A stretch of DNA of 64,000 nt from Trileptium ribeirensis (Eukaryota; Nematoda; Enoplea; Enoplida; Thoracostomopsidae), in NCBI GenBank assembly GCA_030248225.1, contig JASANE010025035.1, forward strand, positions 1 through 64,000. The letters run 5' to 3'. The notes under the pieces were generated by a model. The model worked only from the letters and a program-made list of their open reading frames with translations, made no database searches and had not been told where the DNA came from. The first letter of the stretch is position 1. Each line of letters opens with the position of its first letter. Below are positions 49,901 to 55,395 of this stretch, one piece after another. The position numbers and the translations under genes were made by a program.

Positions 49901-50925
49901 TCTAACCAGATCGTAATTTATATCACCTATTGCTGACTCTCTTTGAATTTCAACGCGCCATTCCCTCGGTTTGCTGTCATCTTTCCGAGTTTTTGATGCA
50001 TTTCAGCCTTACAGGTATTTCCAAATAATTTTGTGCAACTCACGATTTTGCCGGTAGCGCGACCAGAACGATACTCGATCAGGATCACTAGATCGAACAT
50101 TAAAATAGAGGAATACACGATTATCCAAATTTCAAGTAATCTTAAAGTCTTGTTTTTCCCGGACAGAAATATGGAATTCCAGGATTTCAGTCTTATTTGG
50201 CGAAATTCCCGGATTTTCCCGGACGCGGGCACCCTGTATTTCATTGTCTGAAAATAATTGTACGACAGTACAGTGAAAAATTTGTCCCCTCATTTTGAAA
50301 TTTTCCAGAGAATGAAAACAGGACCCCAGTAGCTCTCCACAGCCCACTTTTCGAAAGGCTGTGGACAGGCCAGTGTATTAGTACTGAATGAACAATTTAT
50401 CACCAGCTCGAATAACGTTATAATTTTAAAGAGAGGTTGATACCATAATAATTAAATATTATCCAATAGGTTTTCGTTCATCGAGCATACCATTGCCGCA
50501 TTTTCAAGGCATTTTACTGTAGAAACATAATATTCATCCATTTAGTGAAAGTTTAGAAGTTTCCAGTAAACAATACAAAAGTACTGAACCTTCCGAAAAG
50601 CAGAAGCACAAAAACGAACATTTAGTTTTGCGAAAAATGCGACATGTCGAATAATGTACCCTCGATTTGGTAAACGTATGTTGTATACTACTGAAAACAA
50701 TTACGCATATAGATTAATAAGCCAAACGCAGACACCCTGATACTTACCGCTAAATGTCTTCAATGTCTCCTTGTGCATGTTGGATATTGCGATCCGAGCA
50801 GCAAGCACCGCGTAGTCAGGATGTTTTGTGGTCATCGTTGCTGCTGTTTCCGCTGCCAAATTGTCAAGCTCCCGTGTTGTAACGCCGTTGTATAAACCAG
50901 CAACAACTTTTTGACATACCAAAAC
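4750..50925 (-). CDS. RRM1: Ribonucleoside-diphosphate reductase large subunit (class Ia), partial multi-exon gene
   Basis: The product reduces ribonucleoside diphosphates to deoxyribonucleotides with the small (R2) subunit in the cytosol. Sixteen minus-strand exons (described separately) join into a protein collinear with eukaryotic RRM1, from the end of the ATP cone to the conserved G-W-K near the C-terminus, about 685 codons against 790 or so in animal homologues. The redox cysteine of S-S-C-F-L-L and the radical-site motif S-N-L-C-T-E are present, as are the phosphate-binding P-M-P-T-A-S-T and the loop-2 region R-A-T-G-S-Y-I-A-G. The first exon(s), the last exon with the tyrosine pair and the swinging cysteine tail were not found and probably lie outside the window. 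Only about 4.5% of the span is coding. A short V-A-V-C-N-L-A-S segment is missing at the exon 10/11 junction, next to a large inverted duplication, so this copy may be damaged or may carry an unseen microexon. Confidence 0.9.
5972..7539. mobile_element. TIR element with poly-C motifs, 1568 bp
   Basis: The ends are exact inverted repeats: GGGTCATTTCACGAAACCATG on the left, its complement on the right. The flanking 4 bp AGTG occurs on both sides (5968-5971, 7540-7543), fitting a 4-bp target duplication. Inside, a TGTAGCCCCCCCCCCGACC-like motif occurs five times on the plus strand (near 6360, 6565, 6698, 6978, 7005) and once inverted near 6003. No transposase ORF is visible, so it is non-autonomous. 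I cannot assign a superfamily. Confidence 0.8.
7600..8290. repeat. Dispersed intronic repeat, copy 2
   Basis: Shares the block order of the copy at 1320-1990 (GTACGCAATACCTAACCAA, attctggaaat, gatctcgata, cctgttttttgccattttg). It ends about 100 bp before exon 15. Confidence 0.6.
8395..8500 (-). CDS. RRM1: RRM1 exon 15
   Basis: 106-bp exon with acceptor ttctag and donor GTAAGA. It reads [10 protein letters not shown], then [14 protein letters not shown] and G-G-S-I-Q-N-I-D plus one base, matching the V-N-P-H-L-L-K-D-L region of homologues. It lies outside the palindrome, just left of arm 1. Confidence 0.93.
9790..10935. mobile_element. Repeat module with terminal hairpins (family E), arm 1 copy
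   Basis: One end is an imperfect palindrome, GTAACAGATCC-ATAC-GGATCATTAC (about 9794-9817), followed by a hairpin array. The other end has an 8-bp stem GCATTACG...CGTAATGC (10885-10912) followed by CAGCAGCGTCACG. About 10310-10935 matches 31800-32430, and the GGATC palindrome plus array match the ends of the 4.2 kb duplicated units (38469-38860, 41848-42230). The shared ends suggest a mobile family of unknown class. I see no terminal inverted repeat and no target duplication. Confidence 0.5.
9832..10077. repeat. Array of short hairpins, arm 1
   Basis: Six repeats spaced about 35-60 bp, each a small inverted repeat such as GGCCA-8 nt-TGGCC. Stem variants include GGCCA/TGGCC, GTCCA/TGGCC and GGCCA/TGGTC. 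The spacers contain ATAATCCTG-like and ACATTT-like words. Confidence 0.75.
11601..11736 (-). CDS. RRM1: RRM1 exon 14: substrate phosphate-binding loop
   Basis: 136-bp exon with acceptor attccag and donor GTAAGC. It reads [19 protein letters not shown], then [23 protein letters not shown]. The P-M-P-T-A-S-T loop binds the diphosphate of the substrate. The copy in arm 2 (18261-18393) has single-base deletions. Confidence 0.95.
11737..12635. other. RRM1: Intron between exons 13 and 14
   Basis: 899 bp within arm 1. 12130-12330 has several AAATTTG/CAAATT-type words and resembles 23170-23340. It contains no gene. Confidence 0.6.
12636..12712 (-). CDS. RRM1: RRM1 exon 13
   Basis: 77-bp exon with acceptor tgttgcag and donor GTACGT. 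It reads [11 protein letters not shown], then [11 protein letters not shown] plus two bases. The split codon joins exon 14 as A-Q-H-G-V-R-N-S. A decayed inverted copy, with the acceptor AG context changed, lies at 17285-17362. Confidence 0.93.
12713..13628. other. RRM1: Intron between exons 12 and 13
   Basis: 916 bp within arm 1. I see no recognisable feature. Confidence 0.6.
13629..13850 (-). CDS. RRM1: RRM1 exon 12
   Basis: 222-bp (74-codon) phase-0/0 exon with acceptor ttttttcag and donor GTATAT. It reads [20 protein letters not shown], then [11 protein letters not shown] and [12 protein letters not shown]. It is intact, in palindrome arm 1. A frameshifted inverted copy lies at 16151-16368. 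Confidence 0.95.
13851..15043. other. RRM1: Intron between exons 11 and 12
   Basis: 1193 bp, mostly the inner part of arm 1, with a copy of the dispersed intronic repeat at about 14395-14853. Its last 190 bp are in the spacer. Confidence 0.6.
14854..15163. other. Palindrome spacer (310 bp)
   Basis: Unique sequence between the arms, holding 120 of the 125 bases of exon 11 and its GTTAGT donor. The rest is intron. Confidence 0.85.
15044..15168 (-). CDS. RRM1: RRM1 exon 11, at the loop of the large palindrome
   Basis: 125-bp exon with acceptor aaaattgcag and donor GTTAGT. It reads A-V-N-M-Y-V-K-S, then [25 protein letters not shown] and P-V-P-E. All but its first five bases lie in the 310-bp spacer between the palindrome arms. 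The acceptor and those five bases belong to arm 2. The exon needs one base from upstream (phase 1), whereas exon 10 ends in phase 0. Direct joining would give a stop two codons into this exon. Confidence 0.88.
16151..16368 (+). pseudogene. Decayed inverted copy of RRM1 exon 12
   Basis: Plus-strand copy recognisable from C-A-T-C-G-A (H-R) through I-G-V-Q-G-L-A-D to S-K-G. The acceptor and first codons are deleted, one base is lost after GAAGAA, and two bases are lost in the D-A-S-C stretch, so the frame is broken twice. It runs antisense to the host gene. Confidence 0.9.
17285..17362 (+). pseudogene. Decayed inverted copy of RRM1 exon 13
   Basis: Plus-strand copy with [14 protein letters not shown] readable. 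The acceptor region TGTTGCAG has become TGTTAAAG and small indels disturb I-L-Q-F. The GTACGT donor copy is kept. Confidence 0.88.
18261..18393 (+). pseudogene. Decayed inverted copy of RRM1 exon 14
   Basis: Both splice-site copies (TTCCAG and CAG/GTAAGCG) are kept. Single-base deletions occur after ACACGGTGTC, in the T-S-N-I stretch and in the R-R stretch, so the frame is lost. Confidence 0.9.
19930..20130. repeat. Decayed hairpin array, arm 2
   Basis: Inverted counterpart of the array at 9832-10077. Only some units keep pairing stems, for example GGCCA...TGGCC near 20075-20092. Confidence 0.6.
22271..22472 (-). CDS. RRM1: RRM1 exon 10 with catalytic N-x-C-x-E motif
   Basis: 202-bp exon containing [35 protein letters not shown] and [11 protein letters not shown]. 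The N, C and E of S-N-L-C-T-E correspond to human N427, C429 (thiyl radical site) and E431. It ends S-S-P-D-E in phase 0 at donor GTTAGG. The protein should continue V-A-V-C-N-L-A-S, but the next recognised exon starts after that segment and in a different phase. Confidence 0.95.
22473..23440. other. RRM1: Intron between exons 9 and 10
   Basis: 968 bp with a purine-rich GGGAGGAGG tract near 23050-23080 and a diverged repeat at 23170-23340 resembling 12130-12330. Confidence 0.6.
23441..23682 (-). CDS. RRM1: RRM1 exon 9 (largest exon in the window)
   Basis: 242-bp exon starting [17 protein letters not shown] after a ttttaag acceptor. It continues [24 protein letters not shown] and [12 protein letters not shown]. 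The donor is GTACGT, leaving two bases that pair with the G starting exon 10 to restore K-Y-E-S. The sequence is uninterrupted and strongly conserved. Confidence 0.96.
24100..25200. repeat. Diverged tandem array, about 300-360 bp units
   Basis: The words 'gttaagataaaaataa', 'ccatg.accatgggtcacagagcaaaa' and 'aaaaacaaaaaagaggcatcggca' recur in the same order. Anchors are near 24152, 24511, 24829 and 25123, giving spacings of about 359, 318 and 294 bp. Units carry internal deletions. Confidence 0.85.
25983..26334. mobile_element. Non-autonomous hAT-like element, 352 bp
   Basis: Terminal inverted repeats CAAGGGCATAACCAGGGA and TCCTGGCTACACCCTTG, flanked by a perfect 8-bp duplication GTTATATA (25975-25982, 26335-26342). 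An 8-bp duplication with A/G-rich short TIRs is characteristic of hAT elements. No transposase is encoded. Internal ends carry GGCGCGACCCCC and GGGGG runs. Confidence 0.88.
27095..27178 (-). CDS. RRM1: RRM1 exon 8
   Basis: 84-bp (28-codon) phase-0/0 exon with acceptor attttcag and donor GTATCG. It begins [15 protein letters not shown] and ends [10 protein letters not shown]. It continues directly from the loop 2 region of exon 7 into the conserved P-M-L-R-V-(Y/F)-N-N-T core of the barrel. Confidence 0.95.
27179..28147. other. RRM1: Intron between exons 7 and 8
   Basis: 969 bp. It contains a tRNA-like SINE head (about 27715-27785) and otherwise nothing recognised. Confidence 0.6.
27715..27785 (-). 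repeat. tRNA-like sequence, probable SINE head
   Basis: On the minus strand a B-box-like GGTTCAATCC (27723-27732) lies about 20-25 bp after an A-box-like TTAGCGTAAAACGC (27752-27765), spacing typical of tRNA-derived RNA polymerase III promoters. The cloverleaf does not close convincingly, so I call it a SINE head or tRNA relic rather than a tRNA gene. Confidence 0.4.
28148..28259 (-). CDS. RRM1: RRM1 exon 7: start of barrel, loop 2 region
   Basis: 112-bp exon with acceptor ttgctgcag and donor GTAAGT. It reads S/I-E-G-I-Y-D-T-L, then [12 protein letters not shown] and [11 protein letters not shown]. The last motif belongs to the region of the dNTP specificity loop 2 that couples the allosteric and catalytic sites. 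It ends in phase 0. Confidence 0.95.
28482..28765 (-). mobile_element. Truncated GGTTCC-family hAT-like element
   Basis: Matches the first third of the copy at 47433-48582: CGGAACCGTCCATTTAAAC, then TATATATAGTAAAACAGAT, then GAGGAAGCTAATG and GTCGGTTTT. The outer terminus and the rest are missing, so it is an older, broken copy. Confidence 0.85.
28775..28935. repeat. Inverted ACGTTCG/CGAACGT cluster
   Basis: At least eight ACGTTCG-like or CGAACGT-like words in both orientations in 160 bp, ending 24 bp from exon 6. Similar blocks lie at about 4000-4145 and 20455-20700. They may be remnants of TIR-type elements with palindromic ends. Confidence 0.6.
28959..29074 (-). CDS. RRM1: RRM1 exon 6 with redox cysteine (C218 equivalent)
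   Basis: 116-bp exon starting [19 protein letters not shown], then [10 protein letters not shown] and M-K-D-D, with two bases of the next codon. The cysteine of S-S-C-F-L-L is the active-site reductant (C218 in human RRM1). The acceptor is tttgtag and the donor is GTACAG. A longer ORF in another frame overlaps this exon and is a shadow. The exon lies directly next to a block of inverted ACGTTCG motifs (28775-28935). Confidence 0.94.
29075..31638. other. RRM1: Intron between exons 5 and 6
   Basis: 2564 bp. 29130-29260 resembles 51125-51200 (shared GCGAAGCGTTTTT), then comes the GGTTCC-family element at 29462-30644. 31160-31420 shares words with 57500-57640 (tctacaaaatga, gatattgac, tttgacccaa). 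Confidence 0.65.
29462..30644 (+). mobile_element. GGTTCC-family non-autonomous hAT-like element, copy 1 (1183 bp)
   Basis: Begins CAGGGAGTAACCGGAATTCC and ends CCGGTTATTCCCTG. The 8-bp duplication GTAATAAT flanks it exactly (29454-29461, 30645-30652). Both ends carry tandem GGTTCC/GGAACC units, and the interior matches five other copies here. No transposase is encoded; the short ORFs are not conserved in all copies. Confidence 0.95.
31639..31715 (-). CDS. RRM1: RRM1 exon 5
   Basis: 77-bp exon with acceptor attttag and donor GTAAAG. After completing the split Ile codon it reads [16 protein letters not shown], then D-D-I-D-S-V-I-E. This is the conserved E-R-P-Q-H-M-L-M-R segment where the N-terminal domain passes into the barrel. 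It ends in phase 0. Confidence 0.94.
31800..32430. mobile_element. Family E segment (second copy)
   Basis: Collinear with 10935-10310 of arm 1 reversed, and with 19070-19690. It starts CGTGACGCTGCTGCAC and has the stem GCACTGCG...CGCAATGC (31817-31843), GCCGGACGGGTTGCGC and CCCCCACTAGGGTC. It runs into unrelated sequence at about 32430. Confidence 0.8.
33720..34430. repeat. Satellite-like tandem repeat, 172-173 bp period
   Basis: GGCCATCGGG occurs at 33921 and 34094 and as GGCCGTCGGG at 34266. TTCCTGGA(G/A) and GAAACTGTGAGAGTTTC/GAAACAGCGAAAGTTTC recur at the same offsets. Partial units flank these on both sides. Confidence 0.85.
34854..39072. repeat. Direct tandem duplication, unit 1 (4219 bp)
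   Basis: Starts CGGCCAACTAAATAACTCG and ends TTAAAACGGGTTGTTCTACTT, directly abutting unit 2. Identity with unit 2 is high throughout. It has about 840 bp (36644-37483) absent from unit 2. It includes a GAGTCGG/CCGACTC-rich hairpin region near 35210-35290 and a hairpin array at 38469-38812. No coding potential is evident. Confidence 0.93.
38469..38812. repeat. Hairpin array, unit 1 (8 units)
   Basis: Eight repeats of about 40-50 bp, most GTTGACCA-8 nt-TGTGGTCAGGATT. Stems vary in step: GACCA/TGGTC in most, GTCCA/TGGAC in the third. The array is followed by the palindrome TAACGATCCGTAAGGATCTGTTA (38824-38846). Confidence 0.85.
39073..42444. repeat. Direct tandem duplication, unit 2 (3372 bp)
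   Basis: Copy of unit 1 lacking 36644-37483; the join reads GATGCCATGCCATAGTAATA, with CAT microhomology. The outer and inner junctions share ACT(T/C)CGG, a few bases of homology consistent with unequal or repair-mediated duplication. Confidence 0.93.
41848..42178. repeat. Hairpin array, unit 2 (8 units)
   Basis: Counterpart of 38469-38812, with the same unit order. The second unit keeps a full GACCA/TGGTC stem where unit 1 has a mismatch. The same GATCCGTAAGGATC palindrome follows. Confidence 0.85.
42552..42591 (-). CDS. RRM1: RRM1 exon 4 (40-nt microexon)
   Basis: A 40-nt exon encoding [13 protein letters not shown] plus one base. The acceptor is tgttttag and the donor is GTAAGC. It joins F-G-F-K of exon 3 to I-C-E-R-P-Q-H of exon 5 with the phases closing exactly. 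It lies just outside the right end of the 4.2 kb tandem duplication, and the next intron is the largest in the gene (10.8 kb). Confidence 0.9.
42592..44106. other. RRM1: Intron between exons 3 and 4
   Basis: 1515 bp. It contains an unrecognised minus-strand ORF (43167-43415) and no repeat that I can place. Confidence 0.6.
44107..44166 (-). CDS. RRM1: RRM1 exon 3
   Basis: A 60-bp phase-0/0 exon of exactly 20 codons. It contains [12 protein letters not shown] and ends Y-F-G-F-K, a signature of eukaryotic large subunits. The acceptor is aatttcag and the donor is GTATAA. It was too short for ordinary ORF listing. Confidence 0.93.
44167..45318. other. RRM1: Intron between exons 2 and 3
   Basis: 1152 bp. 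44370-44560 resembles 8770-9000, and 44875-44990 has words shared with 11140-11240. No gene is visible. Confidence 0.55.
45319..45419 (-). CDS. RRM1: RRM1 exon 2
   Basis: 101-bp exon between a tttag acceptor and a GTAAGC donor. It completes the split codon from exon 1 (S-D) and reads [11 protein letters not shown], then [18 protein letters not shown], matching the N-terminal helical domain. It ends in phase 0. No long ORF marks it because stops flank it closely. It was found by matching the protein family. Confidence 0.92.
45799..46893 (+). mobile_element. GGTTCC-family element, copy 2 (1095 bp)
   Basis: Begins CAGGTAGTAACCCGAATTCC and ends CCGGTTATTCACTG, with target duplication CAGTGAAT on both sides (45791-45798, 46894-46901). 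The interior matches copy 1. Confidence 0.94.
47029..48944. mobile_element. Middle hAT-like element with CGAATATTCGG ends (about 760 bp core)
   Basis: Ends TAGGGAACGACCGAATATTC and GGTATTCGGTCGTTTCCTA, with repeated CCGAATA/TATTCGG words. A perfect 8-bp duplication GTTTAGAC flanks it (47021-47028, 48945-48952). It contains the whole GGTTCC element 47433-48582. No transposase is visible. Confidence 0.88.
47433..48582 (-). mobile_element. GGTTCC-family element, copy 3 (1150 bp), innermost of nest
   Basis: Reverse orientation: begins CAGGGAATAACCGGAACC and ends TTTCGGTTACTCCCTG. Target duplication CTACATAC (47425-47432, 48583-48590). Confidence 0.95.
49186..50236. mobile_element. Element with CAGGGTGCCCGC ends (1051 bp)
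   Basis: Inverted ends CAGGGTGCCCGC and GCGGGCACCCTG, each followed inward by TTTTCCCGGAC repeats. TATTTC is duplicated at both sides (49180-49185, 50237-50242): six matching bases, perhaps a mutated 8-bp duplication. The ends resemble hAT termini. It contains a broken coiled-coil reading frame. Confidence 0.7.
49460..49672 (-). pseudogene. Broken coiled-coil reading frame inside the 49186-50236 element
   Basis: The minus strand reads [15 protein letters not shown], a stop, then [20 protein letters not shown]. After a frame change it reads [13 protein letters not shown] and [10 protein letters not shown] then stop. The charged heptad-like pattern looks like coding sequence that has acquired a stop and a frameshift. 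The family is unknown. Confidence 0.4.
50748..50925 (-). CDS. RRM1: RRM1 exon 1 (first recognised): end of ATP cone
   Basis: Minus-strand exon of 178 bp, starting in phase 0 after an AG acceptor (gtttag) and ending with one base of a split codon before GTAAGT. It reads [17 protein letters not shown], then [11 protein letters not shown] and [15 protein letters not shown], ending H-K-E-T-L-K-T-F-S. This is the conserved end of the allosteric ATP cone and the start of the N-terminal helical domain. The initiating exon (about 55-60 residues) was not found between here and 64000. Confidence 0.93.
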
Positions 50926-52320
50926 CTAAACATTACATAAAGGTCTGAACAACGTTCTGCTGTTAAGTTATTATCACCAACTTAATAATAGCGTTTGGAG
51001 TATATACCCTTAGTAGTTTTATGTTTCAAACTGGTAAGAAACCACGCTACGAAACTGAAAAGCTTACTTCTATCAACAACACTTCGATGAGGCATATAAC
51101 AGAAATATATACGTACTTAATAATTGAGTGGGGCGAAGCGTTTTTGTTTTCGTCAGAGGGAGAAAAATCGGCACTGTCTGTCCACAGTCGAACTCTTCAA
51201 TAACTACTGGGCTACTCAATAAAACTTTTTTCAAATATCCGACAAGTGCAAGACCAGGGTTTTTTCAAAATTCATACTGTGCTAAAATGTGTTTTTAAAA
51301 TTTATATACTGTGTATTTTAATTAAACCGCAAATACCCTGTTTCAGCGTTACATGGAAGGGCAATCAATAACAATGCTATTGTTACTGGCACTAGTGACA
51401 TCAATGACCAGCGGTTATTGCCAAGCATCTCGTTTTACTATATTGACGTCCTGAGACAAACACCAACTGTCTGCATCAGTTAATTCCACGTATATAACAT
51501 TACACTGTTCACACATTCTTGTATATTATATCAAACATAGACAAAGTGACTCAACTACACACAATCCCGGATTTCCCTCAGAGGATAGCGAGTAAACCTA
51601 TACGTTAAGAAATGCTTTGCTATCATGGTAAATAGTTGAAGAGCTATATGTCTGCAAGTAAGTAATGTAAGCTATATAAGTGATATGTTTGCAACCGAAT
51701 CATTAATCAAGTTATGGTACCAGAGTCACGCTTGGTGGTCTGAATAAATTTCAGAAAACGCACGTGGTATCAGTTATTGCACAGAGCTTGTTTAATGACT
51801 TTTGGGCTCCAACATGCATTTTGAAAATCTTTGAATTTTGACGGCCCCGGGCTCAAACAGCCCTGTCGCGAAGTTCCCTGATTTATGTTCTGATTTAATT
51901 CCCAGAAACCCGGTTTCTGCTGTTTTGAGTTAGGTTTCAAAGACGATGTGAAGAAGTTTATTCAACAACTCGATACTTCTGCCATCGATATATCTAATAA
52001 CTGCAATGCGCTAACCATAATGAACATTTACCAGCTGCTACGCTTGTTTTGCCGGTGCAACGACTTAACACTTAACTAGAAGATGCACACTCTCTAAACT
52101 CTGCAATTTCAATTTTTATTCAGAATTTGACATTTATTACTATAAATATTAGTCGACCTATTAATATTCAGCATAAAATATATGGCTTTGATGATCGGTT
52201 GGTATTATCTGGCTTCTCCAAAAAGGGGGTAGGGTAGCCCTCCAGCATTTTGCGGTATTTTTGGAAGCGGAGACTCTACCCAGGTCATGCAATCTGGTAA
52301 ACCCTGGCACCCACAAGTCC
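50926..52320. other. No recognised gene
   Basis: Upstream of the first recognised RRM1 exon. 51125-51200 shares GCGAAGCGTTTTT-type sequence with 29140-29200. The rest is unassigned. Confidence 0.5.
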
Positions 52321-52328
52321 CTAACCAG

Positions 52329-53496
52329 CAACCGGAACCGGAACCAGCAACCGGAACCGTCCATTTAAACCGGATCCGGAACCGGAACCGGAACTTGGTC
52401 TTCGAAATTTATATATAGTAAAACAGATGATGGAAGAAAATGAAGGTATGGTGGATTTAAAATGCATTAAAATTAACTTTTACATTAAAATTAATGTATT
52501 GCGATGGTATGATTGCCTTTCTGAAACTTTAAAGAGACTGAGGAAGCTAATGATGTTTATTTATTGATCAAATATGTCGGTTTTTGGACATTCAGAGCAA
52601 AAAATGTCTTCCACTATACACCATTACGTATACTGCGTCAAATCGAATGTGCTTACAAAGCTTGGAGCGTAGAATACACACTTTCGCTCTGTCTCCAGTC
52701 GCCTCCCTTTACTACACATACGTTTGCTGCATGTTCTTCTGTAGGAAACTTAAAATTATTGGTTTATATGATTCTAAGACAAAATAATAGATATAAGGTA
52801 ATTTTCTGATCAGTGGTCAGAGACACTGTTTAGGCTAGCGTTGGACAAACAGTGCCCGTCAGTTAGATCATAACGATGACAACTTTCTAATCAGAATGCT
52901 ATAAATTATAAATGAGACACAGTGTGATGCTGCTCGCACAGTTTCAATAAATATAGTTCATTGTCAAGAAAGCAGTTTCTAGCTGCGTTGCAGATAACGT
53001 TAGTTTACTTCAATTGATTTACCAAGTTTACAAGCGCACTGGCGTGTGCTTGACGCGATTTATGTTAGTCAAGCATACCCTAAGTACTTCTGCGTAAGCC
53101 ATACTCTGTTACCGAGTTGGACCGGTTTAATTCAAACGTATTCCACAGACTTCTGGATGTGTAAAATAGCTGCTACAAGCATCGACCCGGCTTTGATTTA
53201 ACAAACTCCTGCAGGTTATTATGAAAAATTCCTGCTCAAATTATGTGTCCTACTTACGTTTCACACGGCAAATGGGTTAGTCAATCTTTTCTTTTGCTTG
53301 GTTGTATTGGAGCTTGATCATTGTATAAGATATATTACATATGTTTGGATTACAGGATGAAGCAAAAACATAGAAAATTTCAAACAAAATTTTTAAACCG
53401 GAATTCCGGTTCCGGTATGGTTTTTGCCCTTTGCCGGAACCGGAACCGGAACACGATTTTCGCCGGAACCGGAACCGGAATTCCGGTTACTCCCTG
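52329..53496 (-). mobile_element. GGTTCC-family element, copy 4 (1168 bp)
   Basis: Ends AATTCCGGTTACTCCCTG on the right. The left end is shortened (CAACCGGAACC instead of CAGGGAATAACCGGAACC). It is still flanked by an exact 8-bp duplication CTAACCAG (52321-52328, 53497-53504). Confidence 0.92.
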
Positions 53497-53504
53497 CTAA
53501 CCAG

Positions 53505-55387
53505 GGACCCCAGGTTCTTTCCCTCGGCAAAATTTCAGCGAATGTAGAAGTTATATCATAAAAGTTCAATATTTAAGGTCGTTTACGATACATACGACAA
53601 TTTGATCCGCTTTAGTTGTGGATAACACGAATTAGGTTGGATTTTCACATCTGGTTGACTGACTAACATTTTGTCACAAGAATTTTACGTCGTTGTAAAT
53701 CTTAACGTCAACTCGATGTATTATATCGCCCGCCTGTGTAATTCTTCCCATTCGATTTGACAAAACTAAGCAAAACAATTTCATGCATATGAAAAACCTA
53801 TTTTGTGGCGTTCTACATAACACAGTTAATATATAATTGGAAATTTTAATTTTAAATGGAACCACATCCCGTCTTATAAATCTAAATTGGCTTCTCCAAA
53901 CACGGCGGCAAAAGTGATATGACCTCCATTTATAACGACCTCCCAAGCTAAATTTTTAGACCGAGTTTCTCAGCCCGAGTTCGGTTCTTCCAGGTAGTCC
54001 CGAGGAAGCTTGACAAAGCCAGCATAATTATCATAAGAAGGCATTAGAAGCTAAACGCTGGGAACATGAGTAGTCTGTGTTCAATGCCTATTCCGAGGTT
54101 AGTTGAAATTCCAAAGCCCCTTCAAAAACACAGAAAGGCAATAATACCCTCAAGCCCCTAATACTCCAACAGTATATATAGGTATACATTAACAGAAACA
54201 ATGACTATAATTTTCAGCACATACAAGTGGCTCGTAATGCGAAAAGGCTACGAGTTGGCAAAGCTGACTTCTTTATTCGCTGAAAACTTTTCTGTGTCAT
54301 GAATAGTGGTGCCAGGCCAAAAATAAGGAAATAAATATCCGCTAGCTTCTGGTGGAAGTTCGATTTCTGCGTGAATCGTAAATTGGTAATTTGGAGAAGC
54401 AAGAGCCAAAACCATAACTTTATTTATTCTTACAATGACCAAAAATATAGAAAATTTTGAAGTTTATAAGTCATATGGGAATTAATTTACATGTGCCAAA
54501 ACTCTAGCACATGCCATATTAGATGCAAAACCGTATTGCATTCATTACATCAAGCCTGATAATTTTATTATATACACTTTGAAATTTGTTGAGTTAAAAC
54601 TTTTTTGTGTTAATGTGCAAAATTTGTCTTTAGCAAAAACGTATATACATGTGTGGTAAAATGTGGACAATTTTCAATATTTTTAACACAATATTAAATG
54701 TTCCGGTTCTGGTATGTTTTTGGCGCAAGCGTAGCACGGTTTTTACTGAACACATACCGGTTCCACAAAATCGTGATTAAGACCATAGCACAATTTTCGA
54801 ATCCTAGACGTAATCTTGTCAAAGTGAACGCCTTCTGAGCGGCCATCTGAAAAGTAATAACGACCAATACTACTGGCCATCTGAAAAGTAATAACGACCA
54901 ATACTATTAACAGGGATCTTCAACCGATTTAACAAAAATACTAGCAACGCAACAATAGGAACAAACATTAAGACGCATGGTGACGATGTGCAAGGTATAC
55001 ATACTGGTTCAAATCCGCACAATAAATCTAAACCCCATGGGAATTTTCGCATCCATTAGCATTGATCCTATGTCTAGCCAAAATAAAGAATACAACGTAT
55101 GACTTGTTTTCAAAGAAATAGTGCGAGGCTGCTAAAATTAATTCGTTGGAAGAACTGAATAGCTTGATCAAGTTGAAACAAGCGTACGTGTAGAATCACG
55201 TTTGTGTAATCACGTGTAACTGTGTTTGATGTATGTACCAATCTAAACCCACTGGAAATACTGAACCCATTGAAAAATCGAAAGATATCACAACGCATCA
55301 AGTTTCCAAAACACTAAGAACGCATCAAGTATTTGTGCTAGTTCTAGATAACCAAACAACCGTATGCAAAATCATATCGTCAAAAAC
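53505..55387. other. No recognised gene
   Basis: 54696-54790 has a GTTCCGGTTCTGGTATG fragment resembling a decayed GGTTCC end. 54850-54910 has a short direct repeat (GGCCATCTGAAAAGTAATAA twice, 36 bp apart). 55230-55390 has words of the dispersed intronic repeat. Confidence 0.5.
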
Positions 55388-55395
55388 CTATATAT

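Larger units (their letters stand above)
45420..50747. other. RRM1: Intron between exons 1 and 2, mostly mobile elements
   Basis: 5328 bp. In order it holds a GGTTCC-family element (45799-46893), a three-level nested insertion (46913-49076) and a CAGGGTGCCCGC element (49186-50236). 50240-50747 has no recognised feature. Confidence 0.75.

Noticed and set aside
52564..52809. ORFs of 67-81 aa repeated almost unchanged at 30164-30383, 47549-47887 and 52564-52809
   Set aside because: They lie inside copies of the GGTTCC element and are broken in the other copies. Two overlapping frames look equally conserved, so the similarity reflects element youth and not coding.
54214..54442. Minus-strand ORF with F-T-I-H-A-E-I-E-L-P-P-E-A-S-G-Y-L-F
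   Set aside because: It looks protein-like, but I recognise no family, splice structure or second exon. Not enough to call a gene.
55007..55020. GGTTCAAATCC, a second B-box-like word
   Set aside because: Neither a T-stem nor an acceptor stem forms around it.
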